Positions 34,289 to 43,558 of a stretch of DNA of 64,000 bases are shown here, piece by piece (positions within the stretch are counted from its first letter, which is position 1; each line of letters opens with the position of its first letter). The notes under the pieces were generated by a model. That model was not told the origin of the DNA, ran no database searches, and saw only the letters and a program-made list of their open reading frames with translations. Origin of the DNA: Actinomadura meyerae (GTDB lineage Bacteria > Actinomycetota > Actinomycetes > Streptosporangiales > Streptosporangiaceae). The stretch spans positions 1-64,000 of the forward strand of contig NZ_FZOR01000045.1 of assembly GCF_900188445.1 (NCBI RefSeq), in the 5' to 3' direction. A program made the position numbers and the translations under genes.

Positions 34289-35716
34289 TCAGCCGACGGT
34301 CCAGCGCTGGTTGCTGCCGTTCCAGCAGGAGTAGAGCTGGATCGGGGTGCCGTTGCCGCTGCCGGCGGCGTCCAGGCAGAGGCCCGACTGCACGCCGACG
34401 ATGGACCCGTCGGAGTTCACGCGCCACTTCTGGTTGTCGCCGCCCCAGCAGCTGTAGATCTGGACCCTGGCGCCGTTGCCGGTCCCGGCGGCGTCCAGGC
34501 ACTTGTTGCCGTAGACCCGGAGTTCACCGGCGTCGGTGGCGGTCCACTGCTGGTTGGTCCCGCCGTGGCAGTCCCACAGCTGGACCTGGGTGCCGTCGCT
34601 GGTGCTGGCGTTGGGCACGTCCAGGCAGCGGCCCGAACCGACGCCCTTGATCGTCCCCTCGCCGCCGGTGGGCGGCGGCTCCGAGGTGCCGCCGTTGAGG
34701 GCGTTCAGCACCGCGCTGTAGGCCGACTTCTTGTTGCCGTTGCCGTCGAACAGCAGCGGTGTCTGCTCCGAGCGCCACGAGTCGGTGTCGCGGACGCCCC
34801 AGACGGTGATGCCGAGGCACCGCGAGACGGCCAGGCAGTCGTTGGTCACGGCGGCGTAGGTCGTGGGCGACGCGCCCTGGATGTCGAGCTCGGTGATGGC
34901 CACGTCGACGCCGAGGGCGGCGAAGTTCTGCAGGGTGGTGCGGAAGTTGCTGTCGTACGGGCTGCCGCTGTTGAAGTGGGACTGGAAGCCGACGCAGTCG
35001 ATGGGCACGCCGCGCTGCTTGAAGTCGCGGACCATGGCGTACACGCCCTGGGTCTTGGCCCAGTTCCAGTTCTCGATGTTGTAGTCGTTGTAGCAGAGCT
35101 TGGCGGACGGGTCGGCGGCGCGCGCGGTCTGGAAGGCGACCTCGATCCAGTCGTTGCCGGTGCGCTGCAGGTTGGAGTCGCGGCGGCCGCCGGAGTTGCC
35201 GTCGGCGAAGGCCTCGTTCACGACGTCCCACTGGACGATCTTGCCCCGGTAGTGGGCCATGACGCCGTTGATGTGGTCGATCATCGCCTGGCGGAGGTTG
35301 CCGCCGCTGAGGCTCTGCATCCAGCCGGGCTGCTGGGAGTGCCAGGCCAGGGTGTGGCCGCGTACCTGCTTGCCGTTCTGGACGGCCCAGTTGTAGATGC
35401 GGTCGGCGGAGGAGAAGTTGAACTGGCCGCGCTGGGGCTCGGTGGCGTCGATCTTCATCTCGTTCTCGGCGGTCACCATGTTGAACTCGCGGTTCGCGAT
35501 GGTGGTGTACGTCGAGTCGTTGAGCCGGCCCGAGGCGATGGCGGTGCCGAAGTAGCGGCCGCTCTGCGCCGCCGCGGCGCCCAGGGTGCTCTCCGCGGCG
35601 GACGCCGGAGCCGGTGCCACCAGAGCCGCAGCCGCGGTGAGCACTCCCAGGGCGCCCGCCAGGACGGCCCGCTTGCGGACCCCGGGCCTGGACCCGGGCA
35701 TGGCGTTGTTACGCAC
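34289..35716 (-). CDS. Secreted GH10 endo-1,4-beta-xylanase with C-terminal CBM13
   Basis: A 475-residue secreted enzyme that cuts the xylan backbone. A basic N-terminus (GVRKRAVLAG) and a hydrophobic core ending APASAAES form the signal peptide. The GH10 barrel (about residues 45-340) has TAENEMK, HTLAWHSQQP, the acid/base Glu in WDVVNEAF and the nucleophile Glu in ITELDI. A ricin-type CBM13 follows (about 350-475) with QQW/QKW/QRW motifs in three repeats. The GTG at 35716 is chosen because TGGAGG lies 7 nt upstream. It is divergent from a GH62 gene. Confidence 0.94.
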   Translation of the reverse strand: MRNNAMPGSRPGVRKRAVLAGALGVLTAAAALVAPAPASAAESTLGAAAAQSGRYFGTAIASGRLNDSTYTTIANREFNMVTAENEMKIDATEPQRGQFNFSSADRIYNWAVQNGKQVRGHTLAWHSQQPGWMQSLSGGNLRQAMIDHINGVMAHYRGKIVQWDVVNEAFADGNSGGRRDSNLQRTGNDWIEVAFQTARAADPSAKLCYNDYNIENWNWAKTQGVYAMVRDFKQRGVPIDCVGFQSHFNSGSPYDSNFRTTLQNFAALGVDVAITELDIQGASPTTYAAVTNDCLAVSRCLGITVWGVRDTDSWRSEQTPLLFDGNGNKKSAYSAVLNALNGGTSEPPPTGGEGTIKGVGSGRCLDVPNASTSDGTQVQLWDCHGGTNQQWTATDAGELRVYGNKCLDAAGTGNGARVQIYSCWGGDNQKWRVNSDGSIVGVQSGLCLDAAGSGNGTPIQLYSCWNGSNQRWTVG

Positions 35717-35856
35717 GTCTGTTCCTCCATTGAATGAACGATGGCTGGAAGCACGGGACAAGGCCGTGCGGCAGACGCCGCGTTCCAGCTCGGGAACGCA
35801 CACACCACCGGGGCGTCGCGGACTCAGTGTGCGAGCCGGCGCAGATCCCGTCAACA

Positions 35857-36056
35857 GTTTCAAAGAACTTTCATAGCGATGATCTTGATCTTGGTTTGTG
35901 CGCGCTTTCTAGCAGCGTGTTTGTACTCGAAACTTTTCGAAGGCCCGGAGTCCTTGACGGCGGCGTTCGCCTCGTATTTACTCCGGGCCACCACCACCGC
36001 CCCCGATCCCCCCGATGAGAAGAGGTCCCGCCCGAAGCGAAATGTTAGCGCTACCA
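35857..36056. promoter_or_regulatory. Shared control region of the xylan genes
   Basis: The 365-bp gap contains GAAA/TTTC inverted-repeat elements (GTTTCAAAGAACTTTC at 35857-35872; CGAAACTTTTCG at 35928-35939), which resemble the CGAAA repeats reported upstream of Streptomyces xylanase genes. TGTTAGCGCTACCA (36043-36056) is a near-perfect LacI-family-type palindrome 25 bp before the GH62 start. No regulator gene lies nearby. Confidence 0.55.
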
Positions 36057-36081
36057 TTCACGTGAACGAAGGGAAGAGTTC

Positions 36082-37527
36082 ATGTTGAGGACCGGTGCGG
36101 CAGTGCTGGCATCGCTCCTGCTGTCGATGTTCCTGACCGTGGTGAACACGCAGACGGCCCAGGCCGCGACAGTGGATGTGAACAAGTGGTACGTCCTGGT
36201 CAACCGCAACAGCGGCAAGGCCCTGGACGTCTACAACCTGGCGACGAACGACGGCGCCCGCATCACCCAGTGGACCAGGAACGACCAGTACCAGCAGCAG
36301 TGGCAGTTCGTCGACTCCGGTGACGGCTACTACCGCATCAGGTCCCGCCACTCCGGCAAGGTGCTGGACGTCTACAACTGGTCCACGGCCAACGGCGGCT
36401 CGATCGTCCAGTGGTCCGACCTGAACGGCACCAACCAGCAGTGGCGGCTGGCCGACAGCTCCGGAGGCTATGTCAGGTTCATCTCGCGCCACAGCAACAA
36501 GGCCCTCGAAGTGCAGGGCGCCTCCACCGCCGATGGCGCGAACATCGTCCAGTACGACGACTGGGGCGGGGCCAACCAGCAATGGCAGCTCGTCGAGGTG
36601 GGAAGTGGCTCCAACCCGGGGTGCGGCCTCCCGTCGTCCTACCGTTGGACGTCGACGGGCCCGCTCGCCCAGCCCAGGTCGGGATGGGTCTCGCTCAAGG
36701 ACTTCACCGTCGCCCCCTACAACGGCAGGCATCTCGTCTACGCCACGACCCACGACACGGGGACGAGGTGGGGTTCGATGAACTTCAGCCTGTTCTCGAA
36801 CTGGTCGGAGATGGCCTCGGCCAGCCAGAACGCGATGTCGAACGCCACCGTCGCACCCACGCTCTTCTATTTCGCGCCCAGGAACATCTGGGTGCTTGCC
36901 TACCAGTGGGGCGCGACCGCCTTCTCCTACCGGACGTCCAACGACCCCACCAACCCCAATGGCTGGTCGTCACCGCAGACGCTCTTCTCCGGGAGCATCT
37001 CGGGCTCCGGGACGGGACCCATCGACCAGACCGTCATCGGCGACGACACGAACATGTACCTGTTCTTCGCCGGCGACAACGGCAAGATCTACCGGGCCAG
37101 CATGCCGATCGGGAACTTCCCGGGCAGCTTCGGGTCCAACTCGACCGTGATCATGAGCGACTCGACCAACAACCTGTTCGAGGCCGTCCAGGTCTACAAG
37201 CTCAAGGACCAGAACCGCTACCTCATGCTCGTCGAGGCGATCGGTTCCCAGGGGCGGTACTTCCGCTCGTTCACGGCCACCAGCCTCAACGGCTCGTGGA
37301 CGCCGCAGGCCGCGAGCGAGGGCAACCCCTTCGCCGGCAAGGCCAACAGCGGTGCCACCTGGACCAACGACATCAGCCACGGCGAGCTGATCCGCACCAG
37401 TGCGGACCAGACCTTCACCGTCGATCCCTGCAACCTGCAACTGCTGTACCAGGGGCGCAGCCCCAACTCCGGCGGCGACTACGGCCTCCTGCCCTACCGG
37501 CCGGGCCTGCTGACGCTGCAGCGCTGA
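36082..37527 (+). CDS. Secreted GH62 alpha-L-arabinofuranosidase with N-terminal CBM13
   Basis: A 481-residue secreted enzyme that removes arabinose side chains from arabinoxylan. The signal peptide ends near AQAA (about residue 29). A ricin-type CBM13 with QQW motifs (about 33-175) precedes the GH62 five-bladed propeller (about 180-480), recognised by YRWTSTGPLAQP, SLKDFTVAPYNGRHLVYAT, GPIDQTVIGDD, NNLFEAVQVYKL and DISHGELIR. Catalytic acids fall in the KDF and FEA motifs. GGAAGAG precedes the ATG. It pairs with the divergent GH10 gene. Confidence 0.93.
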   Translation: MLRTGAAVLASLLLSMFLTVVNTQTAQAATVDVNKWYVLVNRNSGKALDVYNLATNDGARITQWTRNDQYQQQWQFVDSGDGYYRIRSRHSGKVLDVYNWSTANGGSIVQWSDLNGTNQQWRLADSSGGYVRFISRHSNKALEVQGASTADGANIVQYDDWGGANQQWQLVEVGSGSNPGCGLPSSYRWTSTGPLAQPRSGWVSLKDFTVAPYNGRHLVYATTHDTGTRWGSMNFSLFSNWSEMASASQNAMSNATVAPTLFYFAPRNIWVLAYQWGATAFSYRTSNDPTNPNGWSSPQTLFSGSISGSGTGPIDQTVIGDDTNMYLFFAGDNGKIYRASMPIGNFPGSFGSNSTVIMSDSTNNLFEAVQVYKLKDQNRYLMLVEAIGSQGRYFRSFTATSLNGSWTPQAASEGNPFAGKANSGATWTNDISHGELIRTSADQTFTVDPCNLQLLYQGRSPNSGGDYGLLPYRPGLLTLQR

Positions 37528-37570
37528 CGGCATGAGACGGGTCCCGCCTCGGGCGCGGACCCGGCACGGC

Positions 37571-37622
37571 GGGCCCGGTCCCCGCCGCCGAGCCCACCCC
37601 GCTCGGCGGCAGGACCGGGCCC
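37571..37622. terminator. Strong bidirectional terminator
   Basis: Arms GGGCCCGGTCC (37571-37581) and GGACCGGGCCC (37612-37622) enclose a second paired segment (CGCCGAGC / GCTCGGCG). It lies between the convergent GH62 and methyltransferase genes. Confidence 0.85.
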
Positions 37623-37665
37623 GTCCGCCGCCGGCTTGCACTCCGCGCTCGGTGAACCCGGCGGG

Positions 37666-38313
37666 TCAGTGAGGCGATGCCTCGGGCCGCCGGGCGAACA
37701 CGATCGCACCCGGCTTGGGCCCGTCCGGATCCAGCAGGTGCTGCGCCTCCACGGTGAAGCCCGCCTCGCGGACCCAGCCGGTCACGCGGCCGGGTGGACG
37801 GTGGTGCACGTACGTTTCCACGCGCTCAGCACCGTCACCGGTCGTTTCGAGCTTGGACTCGTCGCCGACATGGAACCCCACGGCCAGCACCCCACCGGGC
37901 CGCAGGACCCGGCGGAACTGCCCGAGCACGTCCGGCACGGCCTCGTCCGGGATGTAGATCAGCGACCACCATGCGAGCACACCGGCGAGAGAGCCGTCGG
38001 CGACCTCCAGATCGGTCATCGACCCGACCTCGAACCGCGCCCCGGGATGCTCGCGGCGCGCGATCTCGATCATCGCGGGTGACAGGTCGATGCCGGACGC
38101 GTCCGCGCCCAGTTCCCGCAGCAGCGCGGTGGTGTGCCCCGGCCCGCAGCCCACGTCGAGGACGGGCCCGCCGCCGATCGCGCGGACCAGCTCGGCGAAC
38201 AGCACGACCCCCGCCCGGACATGGAGCAGCCTGTCGAGCAGGTCGCGCGTCTCCTCGGCGTAGTCGGCCGCGACGGCGTCGTAGGAGTCGCGCGTATCGC
38301 TCAACCAGCTCAC
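37666..38313 (-). CDS. SAM-dependent methyltransferase (Methyltransf_11/25 type)
   Basis: A protein of about 215 residues. The SAM-binding motif I is VLDVGCGPGHTTALLRELG, motif II is GIDLSPAMIEIAR, and a post-motif LIYIPDEAVPDVLGQFRRVL follows. The substrate is unknown. The GTG at 38313 or the TTG one codon earlier starts the gene; neither has a clear ribosome site. It stands alone between the xylan genes and the kinase. Confidence 0.85.
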   Translation of the reverse strand: MSWLSDTRDSYDAVAADYAEETRDLLDRLLHVRAGVVLFAELVRAIGGGPVLDVGCGPGHTTALLRELGADASGIDLSPAMIEIARREHPGARFEVGSMTDLEVADGSLAGVLAWWSLIYIPDEAVPDVLGQFRRVLRPGGVLAVGFHVGDESKLETTGDGAERVETYVHHRPPGRVTGWVREAGFTVEAQHLLDPDGPKPGAIVFARRPEASPH

Positions 38314-38349
38314 CAATGGACCGTAACCCGTCCGCTCCCCTGACGGGGG

Positions 38350-40716
38350 TCAGGGGCCGTCGCCGGTGTTGGCGTCGATCGCTTCCATCGTGTCGCCGTT
38401 GAGGACGTAGAGGATGCCGGCCGCGATGACGATCGGGGCCTTCACCGTGGCATCGCGTTTCCAGCGCTGCCGGCCAGTGCGCGTGTCGAAGGCGATGAGG
38501 GTCTTCTCGTCCGGCCGGAACGAGCGTTTCCGGTAGGAGGCGACGTAGACCAAGCGCCCCTCGGCCGCGGCGACATCCGCGTCCGAGTTGATGCGCTTCT
38601 GCCAGAGGCGCCGACCGGTGGCGAGGTCGAACGCCGCCAGCGAGGTCCGCTCGACGGTACGGAACCAATTGCTGCCATTGTCCTCCCACTCGACATAGGC
38701 CGTCCCGCCCGCGACGGAGAGGCGCCCGGAGATGTCTTCCGGGAGGGAGGACTTCCAGAGCCGGCGCCCGTCCGACGCTTGCAAGGCGTAGAGCGTTTCG
38801 TCTTCGAGCACGTACAGGGTCGAGCCCTCGACGACCATTTCGGGGTCGGCCGAACTTGTGGCGGCGAGCGGGACGTCCCAGCGCCGGCGGCCCGTGTCCG
38901 CGGCGTACGCGCGAATCCGGTACCCGCTCTTGGCCTTGGTAGCCGTGTAGACATTCGAGCCCGCGGCCGCGAAGGTCCGCACCTCTTCGGTCGTGGCACG
39001 CCAGCTTTCGCCGGATGCGCTCGTCAAGGAGACCAGGACATTCTCCTTGTCGTTCTTGCCGGACGTGACCACGGCGATGCCTTCTCCGGTGACCCGCACA
39101 TCGGATGTGCAGGAATCGGCGTCGAGCGTCTTGCTCCAGACGCGAGCGCCGGTGGCGGGCTCCACGGCCGAGACGCGCATCTGGTCGGGGCTGCCCTGGC
39201 GTTCGACCTCGTCCATCAGCATGACGCGGCCCAGCGCGCCGGGGCGGGTCGTGCAGCCTTCCCCGTTCGTCGGGATCTGCCAGAGCCGCTTCCCCGATCG
39301 GGAGTCGAGGGCGCTCAGCCGCGTCTCGCTCCAGACGATGAGCACGGAGCCGGCGCGGCCGGCCACCATCTCCTTCTCGCCCGCCTTGGACTCCCAGCGC
39401 CGCCGGCCCGTCTTCGCGTCATGAGCGGCGGTCCCGTCCTTCTTGCCGATGTAGGCCACCCCGTCGGCGACGACGGCGGCTCTGAACGCGCCATCGACGG
39501 ACCAGGGCCGGAACCCGTCCTCCCGACTCGAACCTCCCGGATCGAGCACGACGTAGATGATCACGCCCGCCAGCGCGAGGAGCGCCAGCACGGCCCCCCA
39601 ACCACGTCGCCGGGACCCTGTGGACGTGGGAGGCGCCGCCTCCGGAGGACGGGGTCGTGGGGTGGACGCCTCCGGCTCCGGTCTCGGCCGGGGCACCGAC
39701 TCGATCGGGGTGAACAGCTCGGCTCTCCGGCTCGGGATGGAGCCCCATTTCGGTTCGGGTTTCCGCCTGGTGCGCGGCTCTGTCTCCGGCTCCGGATCGG
39801 GCTGCGGTACCGGCCGCGGGCCGGGTTCCGGTGCGGGGTCGGCGTACGACGAGACCAGGGTGGCGTACTCGTCGATCAGCGAACTCTGCGGTCCCTCCGT
39901 CCAGTCGACCGGGCCGTCCGCGATCGAGCCGGCCAGTTCCGCGAGGATCTCGTCCGGCGTCGGGCGCATGGACGGTTCCTTGGCCAGGCAGCGTCGGATG
40001 AGGTCGCGCTGCTCCGCCGGGACGCGCGCCAGGTCGGGCTCCTGCGTCAACACCCGGTGCAGGACGGCAGGGAGTTCTCCGCTCCCGAAGGGCGGGCTGC
40101 CGGTGGACGCGAAGTACAGGACGCCGCCCAGGGAGAACACGTCGGTCTCGGGGCCGATGTCCCCACCGCGAGTCTGTTCCGGCGACATGTAGCTGGGGGT
40201 GCCGACGAGCCCGCCGGTCGTCTCGGTGCCGTCCGCCGCATGGACGATCCCGAAGTCGATCACCCGCGGCCCGTCCTCGGCGAGCAGGATGTTGGACGGT
40301 TTGAGGTCCCGGTGGATCAGCCCGGCGGTGTGGACGGCCTTGAGCGCCTCGGCGAGCGCCGCCGCGAGCGCGGTGACCGTCCGCGGAGGCAGCGGTCCGC
40401 GGTCGCGGACGACGGCGCCGAGGGCGGGGCCCGCGACATGCGCGGTCGCGAGCCAGGCGGGACGGCTCTCGGTGTCGGCGTCGATGACGGGGGCCGTATA
40501 GAAGCCGCTGACCGACCTGGCGGCCTCGACCTCGCGCCGGAAGCGCCGCAGGAAGCCGGGGGCATCGGTGAGGTGGGTGTGGATGACCTTGACCGCGACG
40601 AGCCGTCCCCCGGGAGAGCGCGCCAGGTAGACGAGGCCCATACCGCCCGCCCCGAGCCGCGCCAGCAACTCGTACGAGGCGATGCGGGCGGGATCCGACG
40701 GCGTTAACGGCTCCAT
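38350..40716 (-). CDS. Transmembrane Ser/Thr protein kinase with PQQ-like beta-propeller
   Basis: A 788-residue receptor-like kinase. The cytoplasmic kinase domain (about residues 12-275) has GAGGMGLVYL, the Lys in VAVKVI, HRDLKPSN, DFGIVH and MSPEQT, so it should be active. A proline- and charge-rich linker leads to one membrane helix (about 372-390, AVLALLALAGVIIYVVL). The outside part (about 400-788) is a PQQ-repeat propeller with repeated TGRRRW/LWQ blades and probably senses a ligand or the cell wall. No dedicated partner gene is adjacent. Confidence 0.92.
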   Translation of the reverse strand: MEPLTPSDPARIASYELLARLGAGGMGLVYLARSPGGRLVAVKVIHTHLTDAPGFLRRFRREVEAARSVSGFYTAPVIDADTESRPAWLATAHVAGPALGAVVRDRGPLPPRTVTALAAALAEALKAVHTAGLIHRDLKPSNILLAEDGPRVIDFGIVHAADGTETTGGLVGTPSYMSPEQTRGGDIGPETDVFSLGGVLYFASTGSPPFGSGELPAVLHRVLTQEPDLARVPAEQRDLIRRCLAKEPSMRPTPDEILAELAGSIADGPVDWTEGPQSSLIDEYATLVSSYADPAPEPGPRPVPQPDPEPETEPRTRRKPEPKWGSIPSRRAELFTPIESVPRPRPEPEASTPRPRPPEAAPPTSTGSRRRGWGAVLALLALAGVIIYVVLDPGGSSREDGFRPWSVDGAFRAAVVADGVAYIGKKDGTAAHDAKTGRRRWESKAGEKEMVAGRAGSVLIVWSETRLSALDSRSGKRLWQIPTNGEGCTTRPGALGRVMLMDEVERQGSPDQMRVSAVEPATGARVWSKTLDADSCTSDVRVTGEGIAVVTSGKNDKENVLVSLTSASGESWRATTEEVRTFAAAGSNVYTATKAKSGYRIRAYAADTGRRRWDVPLAATSSADPEMVVEGSTLYVLEDETLYALQASDGRRLWKSSLPEDISGRLSVAGGTAYVEWEDNGSNWFRTVERTSLAAFDLATGRRLWQKRINSDADVAAAEGRLVYVASYRKRSFRPDEKTLIAFDTRTGRQRWKRDATVKAPIVIAAGILYVLNGDTMEAIDANTGDGP

Positions 40717-40812
40717 TCAATGGAGCTTTCTGTACACATGCGTGAGACGCAACCTGTTAGCCGGTAGTCGTGGTTTTCGGTCGTCTCCGCATTCCCGGGG
40801 GGTTCTGAACGA

Positions 40813-41382
40813 TCAGGGGAGGAGGCGCCTCACCATCTGCTGGATGAGGTCGTCGGTCGAGTAGGGCTCCAGGAGCGCGGGGACGGTCAGGTCGTCCACG
40901 ATCAGCCCGGCCATGGCGAAGTAGAGCAGGGCGACACCGATGCGGTCGCCCGGCAGGCCCGCGTGCAGGTGGTAGTCGACGACCTCCCGGTGCTCCTCGG
41001 TGAGGAACCCGCTGAGCTCGGCGTTCAGGTCGGCGCGGCGGGTGGCCTCCAGGCGCAGCTCCAGCATGGCGAGGTTGCCGGCGCGGTCGCCCCGCATCCG
41101 GGCCAGCAACTGGCGCATCAGCTCGGCGACCAGCTCGTGCGACGGCGCCTGCCGCATGGTCTCGGCGAGCGCCTCGGGATCGGGGGTGAGGCGCTCGCGC
41201 GTCCGGCGCATCACCTGGGCGAGCAGCTCGTCCCGGTTGGCGAAGTAGTTGGAGGCGGTGCCGGTGGGCACGCCCGCTTCCTTGTCGATCGCGCGCAGCG
41301 TCAGGCCGCGCGAGCCCTCCCGGGCCAGGACTTCGATGGCGGCGTCGAGAAGCGCGGTGCGCCGGGCCGGGTTCTTCCGCAC
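40813..41382 (-). CDS. TetR/AcrR-family regulator
   Basis: A 189-residue repressor with an N-terminal helix-turn-helix (LTLRAIDKEAGVPTGTASNYFANRDELLAQVM, about residues 27-58) and a helical ligand domain. It is divergent from a DHFR-like gene across 105 bp holding two 19-bp direct repeats that include a palindrome. This is a simple repressor-reductase pair. Confidence 0.88.
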   Translation of the reverse strand: MRKNPARRTALLDAAIEVLAREGSRGLTLRAIDKEAGVPTGTASNYFANRDELLAQVMRRTRERLTPDPEALAETMRQAPSHELVAELMRQLLARMRGDRAGNLAMLELRLEATRRADLNAELSGFLTEEHREVVDYHLHAGLPGDRIGVALLYFAMAGLIVDDLTVPALLEPYSTDDLIQQMVRRLLP

Positions 41383-41411
41383 GGGGGCCTCCCACCAAGG
41401 GACGTTGACAC

Positions 41412-41459
41412 CACTGCAAGTGCAGTACTAAGGTTCAAACCACTTCAAGCACAGTACTA
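41412..41459. promoter_or_regulatory. Paired TetR operators
   Basis: CACTGCAAGTGCAGTACTA (41412-41430) and CACTTCAAGCACAGTACTA (41441-41459) match at 16 of 19 positions, 29 bp apart. The first contains ACTGCA-AG-TGCAGT. A TTGACA at 41405-41410 suggests that the sites cover the promoter of the DHFR-like gene. Confidence 0.6.
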
Positions 41460-41487
41460 CGAACGCAGTGATTGAGAGGGCGTCTCC

Positions 41488-42084
41488 ATGCGAAAGCTCG
41501 TCTACTACATCGCCACCACCCTCGACGGCTTCATCGCCGGCCCGGACGGCGCCGACCCCACCGGCCCGGAGGGCTTCTGGCCCATCCCCGCCGACTACCT
41601 CGAGCACCTCGTCGCCAACTACCCCGAGACCCTCCCCGGGCCGGCGCGTGCGGCCCTCTCGGTCACCGCCGAGGGCACCCACTTCGACACCGTCCTCGAA
41701 GGACGCCGCAGCTTCGAGATCGGCCTGAAGGCCGGGATCCCCGACGCGTACCCGCACCTGCGGCACCTGGTCTTCTCCCGGACCCTCACCGAGAGCCCCG
41801 ACTCAGCCGTCGAACTCGTCGCCACCGACCCCGCGGAGAAGGTCCGGGAGCTCAAGCGCCAGGACGGCAAGGACATCTGGCTGCTCGGCGGCGGCGAACT
41901 CGCCGGCGCCCTGTACGGCGAGATCGACCGCCTCATCCTCAAGGTGGGCCCGCTGACCATCGGCACCGGCATCCCGCTCTTCTCCCGCACGGCCACCTTC
42001 GACCCGCGCAACTGGGACCTGACCGACCACACCGTCCTCGCCAGCGGCGCCGCCTTCCTCACCTACGACCGCCCCAGCGAGTAG
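41488..42084 (+). CDS. Dihydrofolate reductase-family protein (RibD C-terminal domain), second copy
   Basis: A 198-residue protein of the RibD_C group. It begins RKLVYYIATTLDGFIAGPDG, has FEIGLKAGIPDAYPHLRHLVFSR-type features (split here across the FEIG and HLVFS elements), WLLGGGELAGALYGEIDRLIL and GTGIPLFSR. GAGAGGG lies upstream of the ATG. It is likely induced through the divergent TetR. The substrate is unknown. Confidence 0.88.
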   Translation: MRKLVYYIATTLDGFIAGPDGADPTGPEGFWPIPADYLEHLVANYPETLPGPARAALSVTAEGTHFDTVLEGRRSFEIGLKAGIPDAYPHLRHLVFSRTLTESPDSAVELVATDPAEKVRELKRQDGKDIWLLGGGELAGALYGEIDRLILKVGPLTIGTGIPLFSRTATFDPRNWDLTDHTVLASGAAFLTYDRPSE

Positions 42085-42101
42085 ACCCGGGCGAAGTGGG
42101 G

Positions 42102-43202
42102 TCAGACGACGTCGCCGGGACGGTCCAGCCAGACATGGTCACCGGCGGGTGACACGGTCAGCCCGAAGCGGTCGCGTCCGGGGCTGCGATGAGCGACCCA
42201 GTCGAAGTAGGCCGACACCGCCAGATCCCACAGGTGCCGGTCTCCGCCCTGTACGACGTCGAAGGAATCGCGGCCTGGCTCGTAGTGAGCTTCGGCCCAC
42301 GCGCCCGCGCTTCACAGGCGCAGCGTGTAGGCGCGGCCGTCGTGTGCACCCCTGGCGCACACACCCGGAAGCGCAGCCCCCATCGCCAGGTCGGCACCCG
42401 CCGGGGCGTAGCCGATGGTCCGGGGGTCAATATCGGTCGTAGACGGGTCCCCGTGCCGGTCAGAGGCATCCCACTCGGGGTGACGCTGAGACCGCATCAA
42501 CATGTAGGAGGCGTAGCCGGTGAACCGGCCCACGGCGGTACCGTCCGGCATCACCACGAGCCGCAGTTCGTGGCTGGACCCGAACCCCGGTGCGTAGGGC
42601 GTCACGATCACCCCGCCGGGACGGGTTTGCTCCACCCACGCGTACGGCACACGGGCGACCGCGCACGTGGCGTGCACCCGGTCGTAGGGTGCTCCCGGCG
42701 CCCAACCGTGCGCGCCGTCCCCCACGATGAGCCGAGGTGCAAGGTCGGCCCGCTTGAGGTTGGCGGAGGCCCGCGCCGAGACGGCCGGATCGACCTCCAC
42801 GCTGGTGACGTTCGCCGAGCCGACCAGACATGACAGCAGCGCCGCCGTCCAGCCGGTACCGGTGCCCACGTCCAGCACGCGGTGCCCCGGCTCGACGTCC
42901 AGCAACTCCAGAAGGGACACGACGGTGCTCGACGCGGACAGCGACGAGGTGAAGCGACCCGCGCCGGTGGCGAGATCGGTCGTGCCGTCGTCGAGCTGGG
43001 TGATGATCGCGTCGTCGCCGTAGACCAGATCAAGCCAGCCTTCGGGGTCGGACTCCTTGCTCACCCGGTCGCCGTCGCCCGTCCAGGCCACCGGTGGCGC
43101 GAACAGGTGTCGAGGGACGTCATGCAGCGCCGCCCTGACGCGATCCTGCGTCAGCCACCCAGCGGCGGCCAGCCGTCCGACCAACGCCTCGACGCGCTGC
43201 AT
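42102..43202 (-). pseudogene. Protein-L-isoaspartate-type methyltransferase interrupted by an in-frame TGA
   Basis: The first open part (43202-42312, 296 residues) is a PCMT-like methyltransferase with LLDVEPGHRVLDVGTGTGWTAALL-type SAM motifs (about residues 105-120) and GDGAHGWAPGAPYDRVHATCA. It ends at TGA (42312-42314) just after TLRL. The same frame then stays open for 69 more codons (SAGAWAEAHYEPGRDS onward) to a TGA at 42102. The TGA falls where a tryptophan (TGG) would fit. The gene resembles methyltransferases of ATP-grasp peptide maturation systems, but no ATP-grasp gene is here. GGAGG supports the start at 43202. The truncated product may still be made. Confidence 0.72.
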
Positions 43203-43333
43203 GACGCCTCCCATCAGCCGATCACTTCCCCCGCTTACCGTCGCCCTTGTCGCCCCTTGTCGACCTTGTTCGGCGCGGCCCCGACTCGGTGGCGCGAACA
43301 GCTTAGGAAGTCATCGTCCTCGGCCGACGCCTC

Positions 43334-43558
43334 TTACTGCTTGTCGAAGGTGAGGATGTCGCCGGGCTGGCAGTCGAGTTCGCGGCAGATGGCGCTGAGG
43401 GTGGTGAAACGGATGGCCTTGGCGCGCTCGTTCTTGAGGATGGAGAGGTTGACGACGGTCACACCGACGCGCTCGGCGAGTTCGGCCAGGGTGAGGTTCC
43501 GTTCGGCCAGGAGGCGGTCGAGGTGGACGCGGATGTGGTGCGGTTCTTCGGGTGGCAT
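43334..43558 (-). CDS. Small XRE-family DNA-binding protein (YozG-like)
   Basis: A 74-residue one-domain regulator: LTLAELAERVGVTVVNLSIL is the helix-turn-helix and CRELDCQPGDILTF the typical YozG/HigA-like ending. Its ATG overlaps the stop of the DUF2975 gene (ATGA on the minus strand), a pairing common in Gram-positive bacteria in which the small XRE protein controls the membrane-protein operon. Confidence 0.88.
   Translation of the reverse strand: MPPEEPHHIRVHLDRLLAERNLTLAELAERVGVTVVNLSILKNERAKAIRFTTLSAICRELDCQPGDILTFDKQ

Noticed and set aside
34280..35737. Long open frame of about 485 codons on the plus strand
   Set aside because: It is antisense to the GH10 xylanase, whose fold, catalytic residues and CBM13 are certain. 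The antisense frame is a by-product of GC-rich codon bias.
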